From Longimicrobiaceae bacterium (GTDB taxonomy: Bacteria > Gemmatimonadota > Gemmatimonadetes > Longimicrobiales > Longimicrobiaceae), in assembly GCA_030447645.1 (NCBI GenBank), contig JAUJOM010000035.1:1-32980 (forward strand): a stretch of 32,980 nucleotides of DNA, read 5' to 3'. Below are positions 9,430 through 17,955 of the stretch, piece after piece (positions within the stretch are counted from its first letter, which is position 1; each line of letters begins with the position of its first letter). The notes under the pieces were generated by a model, which saw nothing but the letters and a program-made list of their open reading frames with translations, ran no database searches and had not been told where the DNA came from. A program made the position numbers and the translations under genes.

Positions 9430-10269
9430 ACCTGCTCCCTGCTGAGCTAGCTCCCCTGGCAGCTCGCGTGGAGCGGCACCCCTGCCGCGGCAGACCAGGG
9501 ATACGGTACAGGCCTTGAGATACGGCGCGGACCCAACATACGGTGGTTTCGCACCCGCGGATACAGCGTCTCCCCCGTCTTTGCCTGTCCCGGCAGCCGC
9601 CGCGCGCAACAGCGCAACCCGGGCCGCCGTCGGTCGCCGCCTGGCACGGTATCGTCCAGTCCACTGGGCACCCAGGCAGGCGGTGAGTCGTCGAGTTGTT
9701 ATCTCCATTGCCGTTCAGGCTGTGGTGGATGGACGTGGGCGGGGATGCCGCCCAGTACAAGGCACCCATCGCGGTCGGGACGGGGAAGATGCTCAGCACG
9801 AGGCAAGACGTGGAACTTCTCCACGCCCGTGGCATTCGCACCGTGATAAACAAGGCACCAACCCGGTGTGGACTCCTCCCGACTGGAACGTGGAGCTTGC
9901 GCGTGATAGCGCGCTCACGCTGATCCACCCGCAGCGCGGCAGGAGCGCCAGGCTGGCGGGACGGAGCCAGCCAGGTGCAGGGACAGCGGATCGTGCACCT
10001 GCGCGGATGGCACCCGTGAAGTGATTCCACCGGACGAGGAGGTGATCTTCGGGGATACACTCTTTGTGCCTCCGACCGGCACGACAACCGGCTGGTCAAG
10101 GAGAACTCGGTGCCATGTTGAGCATGGGCATGGCTACCTGATCCACGGCACACCGCACAAAACCACCATCGGTACGGCGGCAAGCCATGGCTGCATCCGT
10201 GTCGGAGACAAGGACCTGGAGCATCTCTACAAGAACGTACCGATGGGTGTCCTGGTCTACATCTACTGA
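9430..10269 (+). CDS. Exported L,D-transpeptidase (YkuD domain), frameshifted
   Basis: The YkuD catalytic region at the 3' end is clear: LIHGTPHKTTIG, then SHGCIRVGDKDLEHLY with the nucleophile Cys in the SHGCxR motif, ending NVPMGVLVYIY. Upstream, in shifting frames, come APIAVGTGK (about 9760-9785), GIRTVINKAPNPVW and TPPDWNVELARDS. These match the usual layout of the long L,D-transpeptidases of related bacteria. PPDEEVIFGDTLFVPP precedes the catalytic part. The N-terminus (start uncertain, near 9430) is Ala/Pro-rich with QTRDTVQALRYGADPTYGGF and probably follows a signal sequence. Such enzymes make 3-3 cross-links or anchor proteins on peptidoglycan in the periplasm. At least four frame breaks exist, so the start and N-terminal sequence are provisional. 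Confidence 0.75.
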
Positions 10270-10870
10270 CCGTCGAGAGGAGAAAGATACCCGGCAGCGT
10301 AGATTTGCAAGCGTTCGCACGAAGACAAAGCTAGCGCGCCTTCCCCTGCTCCGACAGGCCATCCGCAAACGCCATCAGTTGCTCGGCATGCCTGCCAGCC
10401 TTGATTGCCGAGCCCGCTGCCGCCGTGCACGCAGCCCTGAAGCCCCTTGGCGTGCATCGCCTTACGCGTGGCCCTCCGGGTAAACGGATGCGGCAGCACC
10501 CACCTGGCCTTTGTACGACGCCCGATTCGACTCGCCATCACATTTTGAGCCTACCCTATTGGAGAGTCTCTGGTGCAGAAGCTGCGCCACGGACGCGCCT
10601 TCCCCAGGCATGGGATTTTCCGTGCCAAGGCTGAAAGCTGGCGGGTCAGTACCGCCGCCAGGGCCGCTACAGCTTGAAGGTTGACTAGTTGATAAACGAT
10701 GGATTTGCATATGGCCCCGAAACACTGTACGTGACGGTGGGTTCACATTTTAGGCCTACCCTATTGAGACCAGGGGCTGATCACGTGGTTACGCAGAGTC
10801 CGGTGACAGACACGAAAGATCATTACACCGATTGTACCATCGGGTAAAATCGCCTCCTGACATGTACACT
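10270..10870. other. Gene-poor intergenic region with a short two-copy repeat
   Basis: About 600 bases with no ORF that resembles a protein. The only structure I see is the 28-base near-identical direct repeat at 10538 and 10743 (listed separately). There is no clear promoter, although tRNA transcription must start somewhere upstream of 10871. Confidence 0.6.
10538..10770 (+). repeat. Two-copy direct repeat, 28 bases, 205 bases apart
   Basis: Copy 1 at 10538-10565 and copy 2 at 10743-10770 share TCACATTTT and GCCTACCCTATTG. They differ at two positions in the first 24 bases and in the last few. They are more AT-rich than the surroundings and have no coding meaning that I can find. Confidence 0.6.
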
Positions 10871-10941
10871 GGCGCGGGGGTGGGTAGCCTGGTAGCTCGT
10901 CGGGCTCATAACCGCGGGTTCAAATCCCTGCCCCGCCAGCA
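10871..10941 (+). tRNA. tRNA-Met (CAT), initiator-like, anticodon arm damaged
   Basis: The D-arm and anticodon arm AGCCTGGTAGCTCGTCGGGCT is followed by CATAACC, and the T-loop reads GGTTCAAATCC. The acceptor pairs CGCGGGG (10873-10879) with CCCCGC (10931-10936) and leaves C1 opposite C72. The GGG of the anticodon stem and the unpaired 1-72 position are initiator features. About 8 bases are missing between CATAACC and the T-stem, where a normal tRNA-fMet has the rest of the anticodon stem and the variable loop (CGAAGGTC). The T-stem also seems to lack one base, and the 3' end reads AGCA. It is either a pseudo-tRNA or the product of sequence errors. Confidence 0.7.
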
Positions 10942-10970
10942 AAGAGCCGGTCAGTGGGCCGGCTTTTTGT
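10941..10970 (+). terminator. Rho-independent terminator after tRNA-Met
   Basis: GCCGG (10946-10950) pairs with CCGGC (10959-10963), extended by flanking A/T pairs, and is followed by TTTTTGTTT. This is the best intrinsic terminator in the window. Confidence 0.85.
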
Positions 10971-11079
10971 TTCATAGACCAGTCGCTCCCCTGGCTCGCC
11001 GCAGGCGCTGTGATCAGCTGCGGGCCGGAGGGTAATCATACTACGTGCGACTTCCCCTTTCCCGTCCGGCAAGGCGACA

Positions 11080-12100
11080 GTGAGAATACCCGAACTACGA
11101 GCTGCTCGATTCCTCCTTCTCATGGGTGGGCTCGTGATCACGGGTGCGTGCGCAGGTGGGTCGGTCGTGACCGAGCCAGGCACTCCAGGACAAACTCCCA
11201 GAGCATCCCGCCGGGCCCTTATACTCCAGGGCAGTCTTACTTCGGGCAGAGCCAGTACATCGAATACATCGCGGGCAACAGCCCGGTGATCCTTTCCGCG
11301 CACGGAGGTGACCTCATCCCACCGGAGATCCCCGACCGCACCAGTGGCTCATGTGGCGGCACGCCACCACTGGCAAGGACTTGAATACGCGTGAGCTTAC
11401 GCTCGCGATACAGCAGAGCTTCCGCGCCAGATTCGGCAAGTATCCGCACGTCATCATCAATCATCTTCATCGCAGAAAGCTCGACGCAAACCGGGACCTG
11501 GTGGAGGCCGCCTGTGGTGATCCAGGAGCACGGTGCCTGGAACAGACTTCACGAATTCCTCAACGTAGCCAAAGGCACGGTCCTCAAGGATACCGGCAAA
11601 GGCTGGTACATGGACCTGCACGGGCACGGCCACAGCATCCAGCGCCTGGAGCTCGGCTATCAGCTGAGTGGGTGCCAACTGGACCTTGCCGACGCCGCGC
11701 TCGATGGCAGCAAGGCGTACGAGGACACCAGCAGCGTCAAGACCATGTCCGAAGGCAACACCCGGTACTCCTTTTCCGCGCTACTCCAGGGTAGTACCAG
11801 CCTGGGCACGCTCTACGCCAACAACGGTTTCCCATCGATTCCAAGTTCAAGTGATCCCGGCCCGAAGGAGATCCCTACTTTCGCGGTGGCTACAACGCCG
11901 CTCGGCACTCCTGTGGAGTTGAGGCCACCGGCCTGGGTAGGGGCTCCAGTGGGAATATCTGCGGGGTGCAGATCGAGGCCAATTACGTCGGTGTGCGGGA
12001 CAACCCCACCAACATGAGCAGGTTTGGTGATGCCACGGCTACGGTGCTGGACACCTTGTCCACGCACTGGGGGCATCTCTCCCGGCCAGTGCGGCGCAAG
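11080..12100 (+). CDS. Exported lipoprotein of the N-formylglutamate amidohydrolase-like family, frameshifted
   Basis: The GTG start at 11080 gives MRIPELRAARFLLLMGGLV and the lipobox ITGAC, so the protein should be lipid-anchored outside the cytoplasm. The restored body has QYIEYIAGNSPVILSAHGG, ELTLAIQQSFRARFGKYPHV, HLHRRKLDANRDLVEA and WYMDLHGHGHSIQRLELGY. The SxHGG, NRD and HGHGH elements are what I know from the FGase/N-formylglutamate amidohydrolase family of zinc hydrolases. Here they sit in a secreted relative whose substrate is unknown. The C-terminal part (GVEATGLGRG, VRDNPTNMSRFGDA) is recognisable in other frames. At least four one-base breaks occur (near 11205, 11350, 11515, 11870). 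The stop could not be placed; the coding signal fades near 12100. Confidence 0.65.
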
Positions 12101-12159
12101 GCGCACCCACGGTACGTACATCCACAAGAGCCGCGATACCCTCTGCAAGGACTGTCATC

Positions 12160-13819
12160 TCCCCCATACTGCTTATCCGCAGAACCGTCGCACCTTTCTC
12201 CGCACCAGCGCCGCCACCGCGGGTGCCGTCCTGCTCAGCCCTGCTGCGGGTGGAGCTACCAGCCCCTCACGAGCCGACACCGTGCTCGTGGTGCGCTGAT
12301 CTTCGATGGCACCGGTGCACGCCCCTTCGAGACCGACGTGGCGGTGGCGGGACGCATCGCGGGTGTCGGGCCGCGGCTGCAGGCGAGCGGTGCGCGTGTG
12401 GTGGACCTGCGGGGACTCGCACTGGCCCCCGGCTTCATCGACATCCACTCGCACAGCGATCTGGTGCTGCTGATCAATCCGCGAGCGGAAAGCAAAGTAC
12501 GGCAGGGGGTGACCACCGAAGTGGTAGGGCAGGATGGCGGCTCGATCAGACCGTGGACCGCGGACGAGCATGCGGAGACCCGGAAAGAGTACCGGAGCAA
12601 GTACGGCGTGGACATCCCTTCCGGGACCTCGCCGGCTTCTTTCGCCACATTGACACGCAGGGTGCGGCCGTAAATCTGGCCAGCATGGTCGGTCAGGGGA
12701 CAGTGCGCGGTTTCGTGGTGGGAGAACGACAACCGCCCCGCCACGCCCGCCGAGATCGCCCGCATGACGGAGCTGGTGCGGGAGATGGTACGCACCGGAG
12801 CGTGCGGACTCTCAAGAGGCTGGAGTATACCCCCAGCGCCTTTGCCAGCACCCCGGAGCTAGCCGCGGTAGGCGGCTCTACAGGGGACGCGGACTCCCCT
12901 ACGCCAGCCACATGCGCAACGAGGACGACGAGCTGCTCCCCGCCGTGGAAGAAGCAATTGCGGTGGAAGGCAGGCCGGGGTACCCGTGGAAATCTCTCAC
13001 CTCAAAGCCCAGGGACAGCGCAACTGGCCCAAGGCCGGACCGGGCTGGAGATGATCGAAGAGCGCGACAGTCTGGGACGGACGTGCGCTTCGACGTGTAC
13101 CCTTACGTGGCGCAGCACCGGGCTCGCCAGCCTGTTCCCTGTCGCGGCAAGAGACGGCACGGAAGCATTCATCCGGCGGCTCCGGGACCCCAGCCAGCGC
13201 GCGGGCCTGGAAGCAGCAGTGCGCGAAAAGATCGCCAAGCTGGGGACATGGGATGCCGTGCAGATCACCTCCACTCCACTCCGACGCTCTGGCCTGGGCA
13301 CGCGGGCGGAGACTCGGCGCGCTAGCCCAAAGAGCGGGGAAGATCCCTACGCACTGCTGGTGCGCCTGATCGCAAGACCGGAAACCGCGCCGGGATGGTA
13401 GGGTTCGGGATGAGTGAGGAGAACGTCGCGCGCATGCTGGCGCACCCACTTGCACTCTCGTCTGCTCGGACGGCGGCGCACGAGCACCCCTACGGCCCGC
13501 TTTCGGAGGGAACGCCGCACCCCCGCACCTGGCACCTTCCCCGGGTGCTGGGGCGGTACGTGCGCGAGCAGCGCGTGATGCCGCTGGAAACCGCCATCCA
13601 CAAGATGACTGGCATGCCGGCGGCGCGGCTGCGCTTCGGGATCGGGGCCGGATCGCGCCGGGAATGATCGCGGATCTGGTGGCTTTCGATCCGGACCGCG
13701 TGATCGACCGGGCTACCTTCGAAAAACCCCACCAGTACCCGCTCGGCATCCTGCGTGTGGGTGAACAGCACGCCCGTGATCGGGATGGCGAGCACACCCT
13801 CTTCCGGGGCGGGTGGTGA
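12160..13819 (+). CDS. Tat-exported N-acyl-D-amino-acid deacylase (D-aminoacylase), heavily frameshifted
   Basis: The N-terminus has a twin-arginine signal, [21 protein letters not shown] (from 12183). The amidohydrolase then reads, through many frame changes, [38 protein letters not shown] with metal-binding [31 protein letters not shown], a [18 protein letters not shown] block and [21 protein letters not shown]. It ends [19 protein letters not shown] and then FRGGW. This order is that of the D-aminoacylase/dihydroorotase-like family, which removes N-acyl groups from D-amino acids. At least eight single-base breaks occur over 1.6 kb. No ATG is visible in frame ahead of the signal, so the start is approximate. 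It follows the FGase-like lipoprotein closely and may share its transcript. Confidence 0.8.
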
Positions 13820-14132
13820 GGCCGGGCAGATAGCACCGCCGGGCCCCCACCCTGACCTCCCCAATTCTTGGGAGGAACACTACGACAGCTTCTCAGCCTC
13901 GCCCTCAGGAGTGGGGACTAATACCAGCTCTCCAGAGTGATTGTGCATGGCCCGCCTGGCAAAGCCCTCACCCCGGCGCTGCGCGCTCTCCCACCTGCGG
14001 GAGAGGGACTTACATCACCACAGCAACGACGTGCGTTAAATTAGCTCCCCTCCTGGGTCGGGGAAGGGGCTGGTGGGGGCGTACCGCCGTGCTGCAATTC
14101 AAGGGGGAATGGTATAGGGGGCGCTGTTGAGC
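13820..14132. repeat. Intergenic region with GC-rich palindromes
   Basis: About 310 bases without a gene. CTCTCCC (13986-13992) and GGGAGAG (13999-14005) form a 7-bp hairpin. Nearby CCCCAATTCTTGGG (about 13859-13872) and the C/G-rich run at 14046-14082 are further palindrome-like pieces. They resemble the intergenic palindromes at 17884, 20655 and 22204. The hairpin sits between convergent genes and may terminate both. Confidence 0.5.
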
Positions 14133-15146
14133 CTAAGCCGGGCCGGAGAGGGCGTCACGGAGCTGGTGCGCCATCCACCCCCAGCGCATCAGCAGATCCG
14201 CAAGCTCCTCGAACGCCGCCGCCGGGATCTCCACCCGCTGCAACGGTTGCTTCCTGTTGCCTTTGCCAAGCTGCTCGATCACCAGGGCCTTGGGTGGGGA
14301 TTTCATCGGGTCCTCGCCATACCCGGTGAGGAACGCCCGCCCCTCTGGGGCTGCCTGGGACGGCCAGGCGACCACCTGCTTCACGGTTTCCCGCAGGTCC
14401 TCCACCTCGTCCCACCCGAATGAGAAGTACGTATCGAATGGATCGTGGCCGCTGCTCTGCGTCGGATCAACACGCCACCCGACAGGTGTCCGCCGCATCA
14501 CCAGCACACCCAGGGGTGAATGCGGCGCCCGCTCCTCGCCATGCAGCCACACGGTACGGTGCACCACGTAAGCAATGCTGTCAGCCTGCTGTGCCGGAGT
14601 CGTGCCCAAGATGGTGCGCTCAACCCGCCCTGGCATCTGCCCGGCTGCTTCCGGTGGCAGTGGGCGACCGATTTCTTTGATCGCCTGCTCCATCTTGTAT
14701 GCTGGATGCTGTGCCTGGAACCAACGGGCCATCATCTCCTCCGCGGACAGGCGCTCCAGCTCGGCGACGGAGCTCACCCCAGCGAACTCGTAGGCGATCC
14801 GTGATCCGGGTTTGTTTCTAACTTGGTTCGCCCGCTTCGCCATGTACTCGGCCACTGCGTCGGGCATCTCTGGTTCGCCGCGGCGGTAGTCGGCAGCAGT
14901 CATAGGCTTAGGCTCCCGGATGTTGCGCAGCTCCATGAGCTTTTGCTCCCGGAATCGCGTGAGTGCCTCCGGATGGACCAGCCGGGCTGCGTCCAGCCAG
15001 CGGTCTTCGGACAGGGCGGTGAAGAGGGCCTGGGCTGCGGCCTCTGGAGTCGCCGACTGCGGAGTTTGGGCGTTGATCGGATCAGGCATGGCGACAAGGC
15101 AGCAAAAGGCTAGGGCCAATACATACCGCGAAGCGAAGGCAAGCAT
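14133..15146 (-). CDS. Secreted protein of unknown function, 337 aa
   Basis: The reading frame is intact, with a signal peptide (MLAFASRYVLALAFCCLVAM, cleaved probably after INA). The mature part begins QTPQSATPEAAAQALFTAL and AARLVHPEALTRFREQ. This resembles the opening of NTF2-like or 'snoaL-like' exported proteins that start with a helix after the signal, but I see no firm family motif. The middle has an alpha/beta segment (IAYVVHRTVW, SPLGVLVMRRTPVGWRVDP), and the C-terminus is helical (FEELADLLMRWGWMAHQL). It is convergent with the D-aminoacylase and divergent from the amidohydrolase at 15479. No residues suggest catalysis. Codon use matches the neighbours. Confidence 0.75.
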   Translation of the reverse strand: MLAFASRYVLALAFCCLVAMPDPINAQTPQSATPEAAAQALFTALSEDRWLDAARLVHPEALTRFREQKLMELRNIREPKPMTAADYRRGEPEMPDAVAEYMAKRANQVRNKPGSRIAYEFAGVSSVAELERLSAEEMMARWFQAQHPAYKMEQAIKEIGRPLPPEAAGQMPGRVERTILGTTPAQQADSIAYVVHRTVWLHGEERAPHSPLGVLVMRRTPVGWRVDPTQSSGHDPFDTYFSFGWDEVEDLRETVKQVVAWPSQAAPEGRAFLTGYGEDPMKSPPKALVIEQLGKGNRKQPLQRVEIPAAAFEELADLLMRWGWMAHQLRDALSGPA

Positions 15147-15289
15147 AGATCAGCAGGTTCTGGAAAGCGGACAGATTGTAGCATATCAGCACTATACAGA
15201 GTCCAGCAAGCTGTTGGCTGGAATTGAACATGGAATTCGTCCGTAGATTCCGTGGTAAGGCAGCGCGATGAGCCTGCTCGGCATGCTCC

Positions 15290-15394
15290 ATGGGCGTGAT
15301 CACAGCCAAGCGGGCAACGGGGCGCCGCAAGGACCAGGAACACCTGATCGAACTGGAAGCTCTGCTGTCCCTGCGGACGCGCTCGCACTCCTGA
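15290..15394 (+). pseudogene. Possible C-terminal fragment of a nucleotidyltransferase-type protein
   Basis: A 34-residue frame MGVITAKRATGRRKDQEHLIELEALLSL, ending at TGA 15392-15394, resembles the last residues of AbiEii-like or DUF1814-type nucleotidyltransferases. Those commonly end L-x-x-x-K-R-A-x-G-R-x-K-D-x-x-x-x-x-E-L-E-A-L. Nothing upstream encodes the rest, so it would be a leftover. The remainder of the 15147-15469 gap shows nothing else. Confidence 0.35.
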
Positions 15395-15478
15395 TCGCTC
15401 CCCGCACTTCCGCATCGGTCCGCGCAGACGGTACATTGTGCCAGACAAACCTAATGATTCTTCAGCCTTGTGACACAA

Positions 15479-17266
15479 ATGCATAGCAGACCGCTCCCGA
15501 ACTTCTTCGCACCGCTTGCCGCACTGTTCTTGAGCATGGCGGCCGCATGCGCCCCAGCAGCGTCTCCCCCTGCAGCGATACCCGCCGCCTCGCCATTACC
15601 GAGCACACCGGCAGTGCAACCCGCCGACCTGGTGCTGACGGGTGGTCGGATCGTGACGGTGGACTCCGCGCGCCCGGAGGCGCAGGCGCTGGCCATCACC
15701 GGGGATCGAATTGTCGCGGTGGGAAGCAGCGAGGAGATCCAGGCGTACGTGGGACCATCTACCCGGACGATCAACCTGGAGGGGCGGCTCGCCATTCCGG
15801 GGTTCATCGAAGGGCACGGGCACTTCATGGGGCTCGGGCGGGCGAAGACCATCCTGGACCTCACCACCGCGCAGACCTGGGATGGCATCGTGAGCATGGT
15901 GGCCGAGGCTGCCCGCACCGCCAGGCCCGGCGAGTGGATCCTCGGACGGGGATGGCACCAATCCAAGTGGACGCAGGCGCCAACCCCCGTTGTAGAAGGG
16001 AACCCGGTACACGAAACCCTCAGCCGCGTTTCTCCCAACAACCCGGTGTACCTCACCCACGCCAGCGGCCACGCCTCGTTTGCGAACGCGCGCGCGATGG
16101 AGCTGGCGGGGATCACCCGCACCACCCGCAACCCATCCGGGGGCGAGATCGTGCGCGACCGCCGCGGCAACGCCACCGGCCTGCTCCGGGAAACCGCACA
16201 GGGACTCGCCGGCCGGGCACTGGATGCCCACGAGGCCAAGCGTCCCCCAGCCGAGGTCGCAGCCGCCATGCGACGGATGGCCGAGTTGGCTGGTCAGGAG
16301 TCGCTTTCCAAGGGGATCACCTCGTTTCACGACGCGGGAGTATCCTTTGAAACCATCGACTTCTACCGGCGCCTGGCCGATCAGGGGCAGCTGCCCGTGC
16401 GCCTGTACGTGATGGTGCGTGGAGCTTCCAACCAGGTGATGGCGGAAAAGCTCCCCGCCTACCGGGTCATCGGCCATGGGAACAACTTCCTGACAGTGCG
16501 CTCCATCAAGCGGCAGGTGGACGGCGCACTGGGTGCGCACGGCGCCTGGCTGCTGGAGCCGTACACTGACCTGCCGCGGAGCACTGGATTGAACCTGGAG
16601 CCGGTGCCGGACATCGCCCGAACGGCGGAGCTGGCGGTGCAGCACGGCTACCAGCTCAACATCCACGCCATCGGCGACCGGGGGAATCGCGAGATCCTGG
16701 ACCTGTACGCCCGCGTCTTCCAGACCAACGCGGACAAGCGAGACCTGCGCTGGCGCATCGAGCACGCCCAGCACCTGCACCCGGCGGACATCCCGCGATT
16801 TGCCCAGCTGGGGGTGATCGCCTCCATGCAGGGGGTGCACGCCACTTCGGATGGGCCCTGGGTTCCCGCCAAACTGGGCCCGCGACGCACCGAGGAGGGT
16901 GCGTACGTCTGGCAGAAGCTGTGGAGCACGGGCGCCATGGTCACCAACGGCACCGACGTGCCGGTGGAAGACATCAGCCCGATCGCGAGCTTTTACTCCT
17001 CGGTTTCTCGCCGGCTCCCGGACGGATCGATCTTTCTCCCCAGCCAGCGGATGACACGCGAGCAGGCGCTGCGCAGCTACACGATCAACAACGCGTACGC
17101 CGCCTTCGAGGAAGACCTCAAGGGCTCTCTCACGGCGGGAAAGCTGGCTGACATCGTGGTACTCTCGCGGGACATCATGACGGTTCCCGAGGAGCAGATT
17201 CCAGGCACACAGGTCGTGTACACGATCGTGGGCGGCAAGGTGAGATACCAGCAGCGGAGCCGGTAA
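15479..17266 (+). CDS. Lipoprotein amidohydrolase, YtcJ-like (Amidohydrolase_3)
   Basis: Intact gene of about 595 residues. ATG 15479 is preferred to GTG 15470 because it leaves a normal lipoprotein signal with lipobox MAAAC near residue 25. After a Pro/Ala linker the fold begins DLVLTGGRIVTVDSARPEAQ. The metal site GFIEGHGHFMG, the strand ILGRGWHQSKW, HASGHASFAN, GDRGNREILD, RIEHAQHLHP and NGTDVPVEDISPI follow in the order of the YtcJ/Amidohydrolase_3 family. The C-terminal composite domain contains GSLTAGKLADIVVLS. Family members hydrolyse amide, carbamate or imide bonds in varied substrates, and the specific substrate cannot be read from sequence. The lipid anchor places it in the periplasm or at the outer face. 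This is one of the cleanest genes in the window. Confidence 0.9.
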   Translation: MHSRPLPNFFAPLAALFLSMAAACAPAASPPAAIPAASPLPSTPAVQPADLVLTGGRIVTVDSARPEAQALAITGDRIVAVGSSEEIQAYVGPSTRTINLEGRLAIPGFIEGHGHFMGLGRAKTILDLTTAQTWDGIVSMVAEAARTARPGEWILGRGWHQSKWTQAPTPVVEGNPVHETLSRVSPNNPVYLTHASGHASFANARAMELAGITRTTRNPSGGEIVRDRRGNATGLLRETAQGLAGRALDAHEAKRPPAEVAAAMRRMAELAGQESLSKGITSFHDAGVSFETIDFYRRLADQGQLPVRLYVMVRGASNQVMAEKLPAYRVIGHGNNFLTVRSIKRQVDGALGAHGAWLLEPYTDLPRSTGLNLEPVPDIARTAELAVQHGYQLNIHAIGDRGNREILDLYARVFQTNADKRDLRWRIEHAQHLHPADIPRFAQLGVIASMQGVHATSDGPWVPAKLGPRRTEEGAYVWQKLWSTGAMVTNGTDVPVEDISPIASFYSSVSRRLPDGSIFLPSQRMTREQALRSYTINNAYAAFEEDLKGSLTAGKLADIVVLSRDIMTVPEEQIPGTQVVYTIVGGKVRYQQRSR

Positions 17267-17349
17267 TTTCCGGCACCCGTCTTGCCATCGTTTCGGCAGT
17301 GCGGGGCACGTCGCCCCGCCTACCGTTCCTACGAACCTGAGGGTACCCG

Positions 17350-17862
17350 ATGGCCGCCGAACTGACTGAAATGAAGGACCTGCTCAAGCATGAGTTGGGA
17401 GACTTGCTCTACGCGGAAAGGCAGTTCCTGCGTGGCATGAAGAAGATGAGCAAGGAGATCGCCGATCCGGACATCAAGACGCGCATCGAAGAGCACTCGC
17501 GTGAAACCGAATCGCAGATCGACACCCTGAACAAAGCATTCGAGTCAATCGGCGAGAAGCCCAAGGCGGAGAGGTGTGACGCGGCGATCGGGCTGATGGA
17601 GGAGCACGACAGCTTCAAGTCCGACGAGAAGCCCTCCAAGACGATGCTGGAGGCGTTCGACCTGGGCTCCGGTCTACGCGTCGAACATTATGAAATTGCC
17701 GGGTATCGCAGTGCCATCGCGATTGCCAAGGTGCTGGGTGAAACCCAGTGCGCCGAACTGCTCGGGGAAAACCTCAGGCAGGAAGAAGAGATGGCGACAT
17801 TCCTGGAGCGGAACGCGGCCAAGGCGCTGAAGCGGCTGAACATGCAGCAGGCGCCGCGGTAG
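17350..17862 (+). CDS. YciE/YciF ferritin-like protein (DUF892)
   Basis: A 170-residue protein that is all helical. The first helix, MKDLLKHELGDLLYAERQF, is the DUF892 signature (E-L-x-D-x-x-x-A-E-x-Q). The second, IEEHSRETESQIDTLNKAF, carries the E-x-x-x-E-T-x-x-Q pattern, and the later helices have LRVEHYEIAGYRSAIAIAK and NLRQEEEMATFLE. Family structures are ferritin-like four-helix bundles with a possible dimetal site made by these Glu/His residues. The proteins are linked to osmotic and oxidative stress, although the reaction is unproven. GAGGG lies about 9 bases before ATG 17350. The gene stands alone and is convergent with the endonuclease IV gene, with a G/C palindrome between the two stops. 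Confidence 0.92.
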   Translation: MAAELTEMKDLLKHELGDLLYAERQFLRGMKKMSKEIADPDIKTRIEEHSRETESQIDTLNKAFESIGEKPKAERCDAAIGLMEEHDSFKSDEKPSKTMLEAFDLGSGLRVEHYEIAGYRSAIAIAKVLGETQCAELLGENLRQEEEMATFLERNAAKALKRLNMQQAPR

Positions 17863-17883
17863 CCGCCGACCCCCTCCCTCAAT

Positions 17884-17904
17884 CCCTCCCTGCAAGGGGG
17901 AGGG
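17884..17904 (+). terminator. Bidirectional hairpin between convergent genes
   Basis: CCCTCCC (17884-17890) and GGGAGGG (17898-17904) form a 7-bp stem around TGCAAGG. It lies between the stops of the YciE/F-like gene and the endonuclease IV gene. No clear U-run. Confidence 0.5.
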
Positions 17905-17955
17905 AAGCACACCAGACCCGCCCTCCTCCCCCGAGCGGGGTCCAAACCCGGCGGC

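Noticed and set aside
10462..10746. 94-codon minus-strand frame in the tRNA-upstream gap
   Set aside because: Low-complexity composition, no ribosome-binding site, and it spans the two-copy repeat region.
6458..13819. Programmed ribosomal frameshifting in the stress, transpeptidase and aminoacylase genes
   Set aside because: Breaks are too many, lie in unrelated genes and lack common slippery sites; sequence error explains them better.
15470..15478. GTG 15470 as start of the YtcJ-like amidohydrolase
   Set aside because: ATG 15479 gives a better lipoprotein signal, and neither start has a clear Shine-Dalgarno.
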